From Guptibacillus hwajinpoensis (GTDB lineage: Bacteria > Bacillota > Bacilli > Bacillales > Guptibacillaceae), in assembly GCF_020171785.1 (NCBI RefSeq), contig NZ_JAIVAE010000007.1:186001-250000 (forward strand): 64,000 nucleotides of DNA, written 5' to 3'. A model generated the notes under the pieces. That model did no database searches. It saw only the letters and a list, made by a program, of their open reading frames with translations, and was not told the DNA's origin. Within the stretch, counting starts at the first letter, position 1; each line of letters starts with the position of its first letter. Position numbers and translations under genes: made by a program. Positions 17,279 to 25,707 of this stretch are shown one piece after another.

Positions 17279-18420
17279 TGAAAATGTATGATGCAGTGAT
17301 TGTAGGTGCAGGAATTATTGGTTGTTCCATTGCTTATTTTTTAACAGAGAAGGGTTTTGCGAATGTTCTAGTCATTGATAAAGGAGGCATCGCTTCAGAT
17401 GTTACGGGTCTATGCCCGGGAGGAGTTCGTCAGCAATGGGGTACGGAAATTAATTGTTTAATGTCTAAAGCGTCCACCGAGTTTTTTAATGAAATTAATG
17501 ACAGATTAGAACCAGAACATGAAATTAAATTTCGCAGTGTAGGTTATATGAATACGTTTCATTCAGAAGAAGCGAAAGCCAAGTATGCTGAAAACGTAGC
17601 GTTACAAAACTCTTTGGGGATTCCGACTAAGTTTATATCTCCCCAGGAAGCGAAGGAATTAATTCCTGGTATTAACGAATCAAGTTTTCTGACAGCAGCT
17701 TTTTGTGAAACGGACGGATTCGTAGATGATGCCTATCATGTGACACAAAGTTTTGCGGATGCAGCAAAACGTAAGGGTGTTGAATTTGTAAATGATACGG
17801 TGAATCGTATCGTTGTCGAAAATGGCGTCGTGAAAGGGGTAGATTGTGAGAAAAGAGGACTTATTGGGGCTGATCGAGTTGTTAATGCAGCGGGGTTAGG
17901 TTCTAAGAAAATGGCTGAAACTGCTGGTGTTGCTCTACCGATTGAATTTGAAATCAGGCGAATTTTATATACGAATCGAGTCCCCAAGCGAATTTTAGAG
18001 CCCCTCTTAATTTCGTTTGAGAAGGGATTTGCTGCAAAACAATTAACGGATGGTACATTGTATCTAAGTTATTTAGGTAAAGATCTTAAACCACCGTTTA
18101 ACTCCTTCGATTATCAAGTGAGGGCTGCGGAAGTAGGAACGGAAATTTTCCCTCCTCTAGAGAGTTTAGTTTTCCATACACATGTTGATGGTCGATATGA
18201 CAGCACATCCGATCACCAGGCAATTCTTGGTGATGTAGATGGAGTACTAGGGTATTATCAGGCGGTTGGAATGAGTGGACACGGGTTCATGATGTCCCCA
18301 TCTATTGGTGAATCTCTTGCAGCGATGGTCACAGGAAATATTCCTCAAGTGGATGTATCGAGTCTACATTTTAATCGCTTCCAAACAAATCAACTAGTCT
18401 TTGAACCTAGCGTAGTATAG
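17278..18420 (+). CDS. FAD-dependent amine/amino-acid oxidoreductase (DAO family)
   Basis: A 380-residue flavoprotein with an N-terminal dinucleotide-binding motif (DAVIVGAGIIGCSIAYFL, ending in an acidic residue at VIDKGG) and the DAO-family C-terminal region (HTHVDGRYDSTSDHQAILG, GYYQAVGMSGHGFMMSP). Relatives include sarcosine, glycine and N-methyl amino-acid oxidases or dehydrogenases. In this operon it may oxidise an amine or N-substituted amino acid released by the M20/M24 enzymes; that step is inference. The start overlaps the previous stop and an AGAGGAG lies about 9 bases upstream. No partner subunit or ferredoxin-like gene is adjacent. Confidence 0.85.
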   Translation: MKMYDAVIVGAGIIGCSIAYFLTEKGFANVLVIDKGGIASDVTGLCPGGVRQQWGTEINCLMSKASTEFFNEINDRLEPEHEIKFRSVGYMNTFHSEEAKAKYAENVALQNSLGIPTKFISPQEAKELIPGINESSFLTAAFCETDGFVDDAYHVTQSFADAAKRKGVEFVNDTVNRIVVENGVVKGVDCEKRGLIGADRVVNAAGLGSKKMAETAGVALPIEFEIRRILYTNRVPKRILEPLLISFEKGFAAKQLTDGTLYLSYLGKDLKPPFNSFDYQVRAAEVGTEIFPPLESLVFHTHVDGRYDSTSDHQAILGDVDGVLGYYQAVGMSGHGFMMSPSIGESLAAMVTGNIPQVDVSSLHFNRFQTNQLVFEPSVV

Positions 18421-18431
18421 GAGGTATATCC

Positions 18432-18905
18432 ATGACAACATTTTATATTCATTTTGTAGACTCAGATGTATCATTAAAAGCAGAGGTGCTTTCTGAGCAA
18501 GCTCCTTCTACAACGGAGGCTTTTGTTCAAGCACTATCTGAGCCGATTGAAACTGCAGGCACACATGCGATGTATACTGGCAGAGAAATTTCAATTCAAT
18601 TACCTGTTGATACGTGTCAAGACAGCAAGCTTCATGATCCTGCGAAGGAAAATTTAACGTGCTTCCCTACGCCTGGTGATATACTTTTTACGTTTATGCC
18701 AGCATATGCCTGGGGTGGAAATCCATCGCCAATCTATGACTTTGGTCTTTTCTATGGAAAGGAAGCGAGAACCTTCTTTCCAGCCGGTTGGTTGCCTGGG
18801 AATTTATTCGCTAGAGTTGTAAAGGAAGATTTAGAAGAGCTCGAAGAAATGGGAAGGATGATTCACATAAAAGGGAGGCAAAAAGTGATTCTATCACTTG
18901 AGTAG
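18432..18905 (+). CDS. DUF3830-family protein (cyclophilin-like fold)
   Basis: A 157-residue soluble protein with no signal peptide. The segment FPTPGDILFTFMPAYAWGGN followed by PIYDFGLFYG matches what I recall of DUF3830, a family with a cyclophilin-like barrel and no established function. As the last gene of a peptidase/importer/oxidase operon it may be a small enzyme or a carrier for an intermediate; nothing in the sequence decides this. It has a good site (TAGGAGG) and lies 11 bp after the oxidase. A very strong terminator follows. Confidence 0.75.
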   Translation: MTTFYIHFVDSDVSLKAEVLSEQAPSTTEAFVQALSEPIETAGTHAMYTGREISIQLPVDTCQDSKLHDPAKENLTCFPTPGDILFTFMPAYAWGGNPSPIYDFGLFYGKEARTFFPAGWLPGNLFARVVKEDLEELEEMGRMIHIKGRQKVILSLE

Positions 18906-18934
18906 CTGCTTAAAAAGCAATAGGTGATTGGGCT

Positions 18935-18978
18935 AATACTCCGCGCATTTGCTATATAAATGCGCGGAGTATTTCTAT
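18935..18978 (+). terminator. Strong terminator of the peptidase/importer operon
   Basis: A stem of about 15 bp (AATACTCCGCGCATTT / AAATGCGCGGAGTATT) with a short loop, then TTTCTATT. It marks the end of the operon that begins at 5562. Confidence 0.9.
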
Positions 18979-19041
18979 TATAAAATGGTCTTCACAATAG
19001 AACTTTCTCTAAAACGACACTCTTTTTCCCAAGAAGTGTTA

Positions 19042-19071
19042 TTGACAGTCAATCTAATTCAAATGTATTAT
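19042..19071 (+). promoter_or_regulatory. Promoter-like sequence with no gene behind it
   Basis: TTGACA (19042-19047), an 18-base spacer and TATTAT (19066-19071) resemble a SigA promoter reading right. The following 130 bp contain no ORF. A hairpin (AACCAGC...GCTGGTT, 19208-19233) lies downstream, so a short RNA is conceivable. AT-rich DNA often gives such matches by chance. Confidence 0.3.
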
Positions 19072-19206
19072 TAATATACTATAATAATGATTTAATATAC
19101 AATGAATACTAATTTCCATTTTCGTTAGAATTTGTAAAAAATATCATTATAGTAATAAAACATCTTATTTGTTGAATTTAGGTTATCGGTTTCTTTAAGT
19201 TTCAAA

Positions 19207-19235
19207 TAAACCAGCCAATCCCATTAGATTAGCTG
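19207..19235 (-). terminator. Probable terminator of the aminotransferase gene
   Basis: AACCAGC pairs with GCTGGTT around a 13-base loop, followed on the minus strand by TTTATTTG. It lies about 20 bp past the stop. The stem is short and the T-tract interrupted. Confidence 0.45.
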
Positions 19236-19251
19236 GTTGTATATTTATGAA

Positions 19252-20382
19252 TTATGTTAAAGATCGTAATGTAGTGAGACACGCGTCAATATCCTCAGTT
19301 GTATTGTAAATATGGGGTGCGATCCGTATAACATTCTGTCTTGCTGAAACGATGAACTTGGCTTTCTTCATTTGCTCCTCAATTTGATGAGCAGCGTCCA
19401 CGTAAATGGCTGTATTCGACCCTTTTTGAATGGCGCGATCAGGACTTGCTAGACGAAATCCTAACTCATCTGCTTTAACAATTGTATAAGCTGATAGCTT
19501 TTGCAAGTGCTGTTCAATCTGTTCCATTCCGATTTTCTCAATGAATGAAAGAGCTGCTTCAGCAATATAAGCGTTTATAACAGGAGGGGTCCCTGTATTG
19601 AAACGTTGGGCTGATGGAGCATATTCTAGCTCTTTTAATTTGAAGTCAAAGGGATTTCGTTGTCCAAACCATCCTGTAGTTGTCGGTTGCAAATGTTCTG
19701 CTACTTCTTTCTTTACGTATAGAAATGAAATTCCTGGTACACCTAGTAGGTACTTTTGCATCCCGGTCATAAGGATGTCGATTCCCATTTCCTGAACATC
19801 TATTTTTACGTTCCCAGCTGATTGATATGCATCTACCATGAGAAGAGAGCCATTTTGATGGGCAATTTCACCAATTTGTTTTACATCTTGCTTAAATCCA
19901 TTGTAATAAGAAACGTGAGGAATACAGGTTAAAGCAGTATCTTTTGTGATAAATTTCTCGTAATGCTCAAGTGGGATTGTATGGTTCTCTTCAGGTATAT
20001 AAGTTATACGGAAGCTTTGAGCTTGCTGCTGAGCCAGGAGTGCTTGACCAATGCAAGGAAAGTCCATTTCGGTGACGCAAACATTCTTCTCCTTTAGGTC
20101 CAGCGCATGTAGAACACTTGAAATCGAATCTGAAACGGATGAGAGGACAGCAACTTCATGTGGAGAGCAATTGATAAGCTTAGCAAATTTTTGTTTCGCT
20201 GCATTTACTTTGTCCATCCATAACTCCCACGACATGCCATCTTCAATCAAACTATCTTTGTAGTTCTCAATCGCAGTAATCACGTCATATGACAATGCAC
20301 TTTGTGAACAGCTTGAAAGCATGACTTTCTTTTGTAAAATTGGAAATTCTGCGCGAATTCTAGTCGTTACCAGAGTTTTCAT
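19252..20382 (-). CDS. PLP-dependent aminotransferase class V (cysteine desulfurase/epimerase-like)
   Basis: A 376-residue fold-type I PLP enzyme. The motif MVDAYQSAGNVKIDVQEMG supplies the PLP-binding Asp, and the presumed Schiff-base Lys is in MTGMQKYLLGVPG. Class V includes cysteine desulfurases, kynureninase-like and isopenicillin N epimerase-like enzymes; the lack of a recognisable catalytic-Cys loop makes a classical desulfurase unlikely. The real substrate is unknown. I chose the ATG 11 bases after AAAGGA; a GTG two codons earlier is also possible. It is divergent from a Crp/Fnr-type regulator and follows the peptidase operon convergently, so a link to that pathway is possible but not shown. 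Confidence 0.8.
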   Translation of the reverse strand: MKTLVTTRIRAEFPILQKKVMLSSCSQSALSYDVITAIENYKDSLIEDGMSWELWMDKVNAAKQKFAKLINCSPHEVAVLSSVSDSISSVLHALDLKEKNVCVTEMDFPCIGQALLAQQQAQSFRITYIPEENHTIPLEHYEKFITKDTALTCIPHVSYYNGFKQDVKQIGEIAHQNGSLLMVDAYQSAGNVKIDVQEMGIDILMTGMQKYLLGVPGISFLYVKKEVAEHLQPTTTGWFGQRNPFDFKLKELEYAPSAQRFNTGTPPVINAYIAEAALSFIEKIGMEQIEQHLQKLSAYTIVKADELGFRLASPDRAIQKGSNTAIYVDAAHQIEEQMKKAKFIVSARQNVIRIAPHIYNTTEDIDACLTTLRSLT

Positions 20383-20415
20383 TAGCACTTATTCCTTTCA
20401 TATGAGGTGAAGAAC

Positions 20416-21120
20416 ATGAATGATATCTTACAAGAGTTTAGCTTACTTAATCCCTGGTTTGATCATTTGCCTTACACCTGGACAGATTTGTTTGAAAATA
20501 CAGATAAGGTATCATTTAGAAAGCATGAAACTATTTTTATTCAAAATGAAGTTGGTTCCTACATTTATTTGATTGAAAGTGGACGAGTGCGGCTTTTCTT
20601 AATCTCTCCAAATGGAGAAGAAAAAGCGCTTTCGATCGTTGGGCAGAATGGCATTATTGGTGAATGCTCTTTGAATCAAGATTCACGTCATGCGTCAAAT
20701 GCGATCACTGCTTCAGATGTTATTCTTCGAAGAGTACCTAAAAAGCAATTTATCCAGTTTCTTTCTGCAAAACCTGAATACATCCTCCAGACTTTAGATT
20801 TAATTACAAGAAAATACCGTTTACTTTGTTCTCAAACGCTTCATCTAAGTTACATGAAAGCACTACCAAGAGTATGCGCCGCCTTTATTCAACTTTCAAT
20901 TCAATATGGAGAAAAGGTAGGAGAGAATAAAGTGAAAGTATCTATTAGCTTTACGCATCAAGAAATGGCAAATTTATTAGGAACAACTCGAGTAACGATT
21001 GCGAAAAATATTAAATGGCTCGAAAGTGAAAATTATATTGTAAAAAACGGTAAATCCTACATCATCAATAATATTGAAGATTTAGCAGAGCTTGCTAATG
21101 AACAAATGATGCTTTCATAG
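20416..21120 (+). CDS. Crp/Fnr-family transcriptional regulator without iron-sulfur cysteines
   Basis: A 234-residue protein with an N-terminal cyclic-nucleotide-type beta-barrel (about 35-125), a long dimerisation helix and a C-terminal HTH_Crp domain whose recognition helix reads LLGTTRVTIAKNIKWL. It lacks the CxxCxxxxC cluster found in the other Fnr-like protein of this window and lacks the Glu that in FNR and CRP recognition helices contacts TGTGA, so it probably reads a different sequence in response to a different signal. The ATG has GAGGTGA upstream. Divergent placement suggests control of the aminotransferase gene. Confidence 0.85.
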   Translation: MNDILQEFSLLNPWFDHLPYTWTDLFENTDKVSFRKHETIFIQNEVGSYIYLIESGRVRLFLISPNGEEKALSIVGQNGIIGECSLNQDSRHASNAITASDVILRRVPKKQFIQFLSAKPEYILQTLDLITRKYRLLCSQTLHLSYMKALPRVCAAFIQLSIQYGEKVGENKVKVSISFTHQEMANLLGTTRVTIAKNIKWLESENYIVKNGKSYIINNIEDLAELANEQMMLS

Positions 21121-21258
21121 CTGTATTATAATTAGAAGATTCAGAAAAAGATGTAAAGTGGTTAACAAAATGACTAGAATATTAGATGTTGAAGTTGAAA
21201 AAACAATAATTGTTATCCTCGTTTATTAAAATAAATAGATTACAAACTGGTAGATTGT

Positions 21259-21292
21259 AAAAGCGCTTTTCACTATTGTGAAGCGCTTTTTG
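21259..21292 (+). terminator. Terminator after the Crp/Fnr regulator
   Basis: AAAAGCGCTT pairs with AAGCGCTTTT around a loop of about 12 bases, followed by TTTTT. It lies about 140 bp past the regulator stop. An AT-rich gap without ORFs precedes it. Confidence 0.8.
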
Positions 21293-21352
21293 CCATGTCT
21301 ATATCTATGAGAGCTTTTTAAATCAACCACGACCACACGTTTCCTTTCAGTC

Positions 21353-21368
21353 TGTGACATCCCTCACT
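21353..21368 (+). promoter_or_regulatory. FNR-like box in the cyd upstream region
   Basis: TGTGACATCCCTCACT matches TGTGA-N6-TCACA at 9 of 10 positions. Unlike the boxes upstream of fnr and the ba3 oxidase, the bases at class II spacing downstream (ACTGTT) do not resemble a -10. It lies about 220 bp before cydA. It may be a weaker or repressing site, or chance. Nothing else was recognised in the remaining leader (21369-21587). Confidence 0.4.
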
Positions 21369-21587
21369 TTTCTTTTCCTTTCTGAATCAACTGTTGAAAT
21401 TCGCACACAAGACAGACAAAAACCGTTCAAATTCATCTGCTCACTCATTTTAGCGTCTAAGGTAATCTAAAGAAGAAACGAAAGAGACTTTTGTCATAGG
21501 AGAATTTATCTAAATGGTGATTATTTACGTATTAGTTACTTTGCGCGTATGTGAATAGTCATTAGAGAGGATGGAGGGGGATTTAGT

Positions 21588-22982
21588 ATGAGTGAACTAT
21601 TTCTAGCAAGACTACAATTCGGATCAACAACGATTTTTCACTTTTTGTTTGTTCCATTGTCGATTGGGCTTGTCTTTCTAGTAGCGGTCATGGAGACGCT
21701 TTATGTTGTGAAAGGAGAAGAAGTGTATAAACGAATGGCGAAATTCTGGGGACACTTGTTTCTCATTAACTTTGCTGTTGGGGTCGTGACGGGAATTATC
21801 CAGGAATTTCAGTTTGGGATGAACTGGTCTGAGTATTCTCGATTTGTTGGTGATGTGTTTGGAGCTCCGCTCGCGATTGAAGCGTTGCTTGCCTTCTTTA
21901 TGGAATCAACGTTTATTGGTCTATGGATTTTTGGATGGGATCGCTTATCAAAGAAACTTCATTTAATTTGTATTTGGCTCGTCTCACTCGGAACGTTGAT
22001 GTCAGCGTTGTGGATTCTTGCAGCAAATTCATTTATGCAGGAACCAGTAGGTTTTGTGATTCGAAACGGAAGAGCAGAGATGAACGATTTTTTTGCACTA
22101 CTTACAAATCCACAGCTCTTTGTTGAGTTCCCTCACGTTATCTTCGGTGCACTCGCTACAGGAGCTTTCTTTATCGGAGGTGTTAGTGCATATAAAATTC
22201 TCCGTAAACAGGAAGTGGCCTTTTTTAAAAAGTCGTTTAACATTGCGATGATTGTTGCTTTTGTTTCTGGGATGGGCGTCGCGTTCAGTGGTCATGCACA
22301 AGCGAAGCATTTGATGGAATCTCAGCCAATGAAGATGGCGGCTAGTGAAGCGTTATGGGAAGACAGTGGCGATCCGGCAGCCTGGACAGCTTTTGCGCTG
22401 CTTGACTCCAAAAATCAAGAAAACTCATTTGAGATTAACATACCTTATGCACTTAGTTACCTTGCTTACGAAGAATTTAGTGGTGAAGTACCGGGTATGA
22501 AGACCTTGCAAAAAGAGTATGAAGAAAAATACGGAGAGGGGAATTATATTCCTCCAGTTAAAACAACTTTCTGGAGCTTTCGCATTATGGTTGGGGCAGG
22601 AATGCTAATGATTTTTACATCCTTCCTCGGACTTTTACTGAATTTCTACAAAAAGCTTGAGGGTAGCCAATTTTATTTAAAAGGAATGGTATGGCTGATA
22701 TCGTTTCCTTTTATAGCAAATTCAGCCGGATGGATTATGACGGAAATTGGAAGGCAGCCGTGGACAGTATTTGGATTGATGACAACTTCCGCCTCTATCT
22801 CTCCAAACGTATCAAAGGCCTCATTATTATTCTCCTTCCTATCATTTACATTGATTTATATGATTCTTGCTATCTTACTCGTTTACTTATTCATTCGTGA
22901 AATTAAAAAGGGATCAGAACATACTGCTCATGAGGACAAAGAGGTGGCAGTTGATCCGTTTGATCAGGGGGCTTATTTATGA
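21588..22982 (+). CDS. cydA: Cytochrome bd quinol oxidase subunit I
   Basis: A 464-residue membrane subunit carrying hemes b558, b595 and d. It oxidises quinol and reduces O2 without pumping protons and works at low oxygen. Seen here: an axial His at residue 18 (IFHFLFVP), the proton-channel Glu residues in IEALLAFFMESTF, His in FPHVIFG, Met in MKMAASEALW, and GRQPW near the C-terminal helices. The Q loop is short, as in Firmicutes. The ATG follows GGAGGGGG. The gene overlaps cydB by 4 bases and heads cydABDC. An FNR-like box lies in the upstream leader. Confidence 0.97.
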   Translation: MSELFLARLQFGSTTIFHFLFVPLSIGLVFLVAVMETLYVVKGEEVYKRMAKFWGHLFLINFAVGVVTGIIQEFQFGMNWSEYSRFVGDVFGAPLAIEALLAFFMESTFIGLWIFGWDRLSKKLHLICIWLVSLGTLMSALWILAANSFMQEPVGFVIRNGRAEMNDFFALLTNPQLFVEFPHVIFGALATGAFFIGGVSAYKILRKQEVAFFKKSFNIAMIVAFVSGMGVAFSGHAQAKHLMESQPMKMAASEALWEDSGDPAAWTAFALLDSKNQENSFEINIPYALSYLAYEEFSGEVPGMKTLQKEYEEKYGEGNYIPPVKTTFWSFRIMVGAGMLMIFTSFLGLLLNFYKKLEGSQFYLKGMVWLISFPFIANSAGWIMTEIGRQPWTVFGLMTTSASISPNVSKASLLFSFLSFTLIYMILAILLVYLFIREIKKGSEHTAHEDKEVAVDPFDQGAYL

Positions 22983-23992
22983 TCACACTTAATGAACTAT
23001 GGTTTATACTTGTTGCTGTTTTGTTTGTTGGTTTTTTCTTTCTCGAAGGGTTTGATTTCGGGGTGGGTATGGCCAGTCGTTTCCTCGGAAGGAATGAACT
23101 AGAGCGGCGAATAATGGTGAACACGATTGGACCATTTTGGGATGCGAATGAAGTGTGGTTATTAACAGGAGGAGGCGCCATCTTTGCGGCGTTTCCACAC
23201 TGGTATGCAACGATGTTCAGCGGTTATTATATACCATTTGTGTTTGTCCTTCTTGCACTCATAGGACGAGGTGTTGCTTTTGAATTTCGAGGGAAGGTCG
23301 ATACCGCTAAGTGGATCAAGTCGTGGGACTGGGTTGTTTTCGTTGGAAGTATCATGCCGCCATTTCTGTTTGGCGTTCTCTTTACAAGTATTTTAAGGGG
23401 AATGCCTATTGATGAACAAATGAACATCCATGCGGCTTTTAGTGATTATGTGAATGTATACACGGTGCTCGGTGGGGTCACAGTAACGATGCTCTGTTTC
23501 TTACATGGACTTGTCTTTCTTACTCTGAAAACTGTTGGAGATCTTCAGAAGCGTGCGCGAGAATTAGCGAGCAAAGTGATTTATGGGGTTTTGACTTCAT
23601 TAGTAGTTTTTGTTGGACTTTCTTATTTTGAAACAGATTTATTCAGTAACCGAGGTATTATGAGTGTAACGCTTATAGGATTGATTGTACTCAGTTATTT
23701 ATTGGCGATTGTATTTTTGAAAAAACGGCGTGATGGGTGGGCGTTTGGAATGACTGGTGCAGGTATTGCTTTAACGGTTTCTACCATCTTTGCAGCCTTA
23801 TTCCCACGTGTAATGATTAGCTCAATTGATGCCGCGTATAATTTAACCGTTTATAATGCTGCTTCGGGAAATTATTCATTAAAGGTCATGACCATCGTGG
23901 CGCTCACACTTCTTCCTTTTGTTCTTGGTTATCAAATCTGGAGTTACTATGTTTTCAGAAAGCGCGTAGATGGTAAGGATATGATTTACTAA
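22979..23992 (+). CDS. cydB: Cytochrome bd quinol oxidase subunit II
   Basis: A 337-residue membrane protein that pairs with CydA. It has the family N-terminus with FFLEGFDFGVG and a further conserved region NTIGPFWDANEVWLLTGGGAIFAAFP. About eight to nine helices are visible. It starts within the cydA stop (ATGA overlap) and its own stop overlaps the cydD start, so all four cyd genes are translationally coupled. Confidence 0.97.
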   Translation: MITLNELWFILVAVLFVGFFFLEGFDFGVGMASRFLGRNELERRIMVNTIGPFWDANEVWLLTGGGAIFAAFPHWYATMFSGYYIPFVFVLLALIGRGVAFEFRGKVDTAKWIKSWDWVVFVGSIMPPFLFGVLFTSILRGMPIDEQMNIHAAFSDYVNVYTVLGGVTVTMLCFLHGLVFLTLKTVGDLQKRARELASKVIYGVLTSLVVFVGLSYFETDLFSNRGIMSVTLIGLIVLSYLLAIVFLKKRRDGWAFGMTGAGIALTVSTIFAALFPRVMISSIDAAYNLTVYNAASGNYSLKVMTIVALTLLPFVLGYQIWSYYVFRKRVDGKDMIY

Positions 23993-25707
23993 TGGGGAAA
24001 ATTCTATTTCAATTAAAAGACGTCAAAAAGGTGCTGTTTATCCTAACGTTATTAACCGTTCTTCAAGGGATCGCGATTATCTTGCAGGCGAGATGGCTTG
24101 CAGAAGCAGTAACAAGACTCTTTGAGGGAGAAGCACTGCAACGAATTTATTCCGTTGTTTCGCTTTTCCTCATAGCTTTTATTATGAGGCATCTTGTTAA
24201 GTTGATCATGACCAAAGTAACCGATCGTTATGCTGCTCAAACGGCTGCTTCTTTAAAGAAAGATGCTGTTGCGAAATTGTTTGCGTTAGGTCCACACTAT
24301 GCAGCAAAATGGGGAACGGGCAATCTTGTTACATTACTAATTGACGGGACAAAACAATTCCGTCTTTATTTAGAGTTATTTATTCCGAAATTAACGGCCA
24401 TGCTTATTGTTGCTCCTCTTGTCCTTATCTCTGTTTGGACTCTTGATGTGACGTCAGCCATTATTTTAAGTCTAACTTTGCCGATATTGATTGGGTTTCT
24501 GATTTTACTTGGATTGGCTGCAAAGAAGAAAGCGGATAAGCAGTGGAGCACACATCGCGTTTTATCCAATCATTTTGTTGATTCCCTTCGTGGACTTGAA
24601 ACGCTGAAGTATCTTGGGTTGAGTGAAAAGCACGCCGCAAGTATTAAGGAAGTGAGTGAGAAATATCGGAAATCAACGATGAGTACGCTTCGAGTCGCTT
24701 TTCTCTCTTCGTTTGCTCTCGACTTTTTTACAATGTTAGGAATCGCTGCAGTCGCTGTATTTCTTGGATTGCGCCTTGTAGAAGGAGAGATATCCTTAAT
24801 GCCAGCTCTTATGATTTTAATTCTTTCTCCTGAATTTTTTCTTCCAGTTCGTGAGCTGGGAAATGATTATCATGCCACGTTGGATGGACAAGAAGCAGGA
24901 AGAAGGTTATTGGATATGATTCAAACACCAGACTTCAAAGAAGAGAATGGAACGATTCCTCATTGGTCCGATAAAGATCTTTTAACGATTCAGCATCTTT
25001 CTGTAGATCATGGAAATGAAAGGAAAGCTCTTCAAAATATCTCTTTTTCAGTAAAAGGAAAGCAGAAAATAGGGATCATTGGAGAAAGTGGTTCTGGTAA
25101 ATCGACCTTGATTGACATATTGGGAGGATTTCTTGAAGGAAGTGAAGGGACCATTGAGATAAATGGGCAGGAATTGACCCATCTAAAGCATGAGGAATGG
25201 CAGAAGCAGTTATTCTATATTCCACAGGACCCTCATCTTTTTCATGATTCGTTAGCAAACAATATTCGTTTCTATAACCACAACGCTTCATTAGAAGAAG
25301 TTGGACGCGCAGCAGAAGCAGCTGGTTTGAGGAAAGTGATTGATCAACTTCCTAATGGCTTAAATGAAAAGATTGGAGAAGGTGGAAGAGAAATAAGTGG
25401 TGGTCAGGCACAGAGGATCGCGTTAGCTCGCGCATTTCTTGAAGATCGCTCCATTCTGCTTCTTGATGAGCCAACAGCCCAGCTTGATGTTGAAACAGAA
25501 TACGACATAAAGAAAAAAATCCTTCCATTATTAGAAGATAAACTTGTCTTCATGGCCACGCATCGTTTGCATTGGATGATGGAAATGGACCTGATTCTAA
25601 TGCTTGAAAAAGGAAAATTGGTTGAGGTTGGTACTCATGAAGAGCTTATGTCTCGTAGAGGTAGCTACTATCAAATGGTATGTTTACAAATGGAGGGAGT
25701 CTCATAA
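23992..25707 (+). CDS. cydD: Thiol ABC exporter subunit CydD
   Basis: A 571-residue half-transporter with six N-terminal membrane helices (about 1-310) and a C-terminal ATPase domain: Walker [10 protein letters not shown], signature ISGGQAQR, Walker B ILLLDEPTAQLD and His in ATHRL. With CydC it exports cysteine and glutathione-type thiols and is needed for assembly of cytochrome bd. Placement directly after cydAB supports this over a drug exporter. Start and stop both overlap neighbouring genes. Confidence 0.95.
   Translation: MGKILFQLKDVKKVLFILTLLTVLQGIAIILQARWLAEAVTRLFEGEALQRIYSVVSLFLIAFIMRHLVKLIMTKVTDRYAAQTAASLKKDAVAKLFALGPHYAAKWGTGNLVTLLIDGTKQFRLYLELFIPKLTAMLIVAPLVLISVWTLDVTSAIILSLTLPILIGFLILLGLAAKKKADKQWSTHRVLSNHFVDSLRGLETLKYLGLSEKHAASIKEVSEKYRKSTMSTLRVAFLSSFALDFFTMLGIAAVAVFLGLRLVEGEISLMPALMILILSPEFFLPVRELGNDYHATLDGQEAGRRLLDMIQTPDFKEENGTIPHWSDKDLLTIQHLSVDHGNERKALQNISFSVKGKQKIGIIGESGSGKSTLIDILGGFLEGSEGTIEINGQELTHLKHEEWQKQLFYIPQDPHLFHDSLANNIRFYNHNASLEEVGRAAEAAGLRKVIDQLPNGLNEKIGEGGREISGGQAQRIALARAFLEDRSILLLDEPTAQLDVETEYDIKKKILPLLEDKLVFMATHRLHWMMEMDLILMLEKGKLVEVGTHEELMSRRGSYYQMVCLQMEGVS

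Noticed and set aside
21121-21587. Search for Rex-type operators before cydA
   Set aside because: No TTGTGAA-N4-TTCACAA-like palindrome was found. The TCACTATTGTGA element belongs to the terminator loop of the upstream gene.
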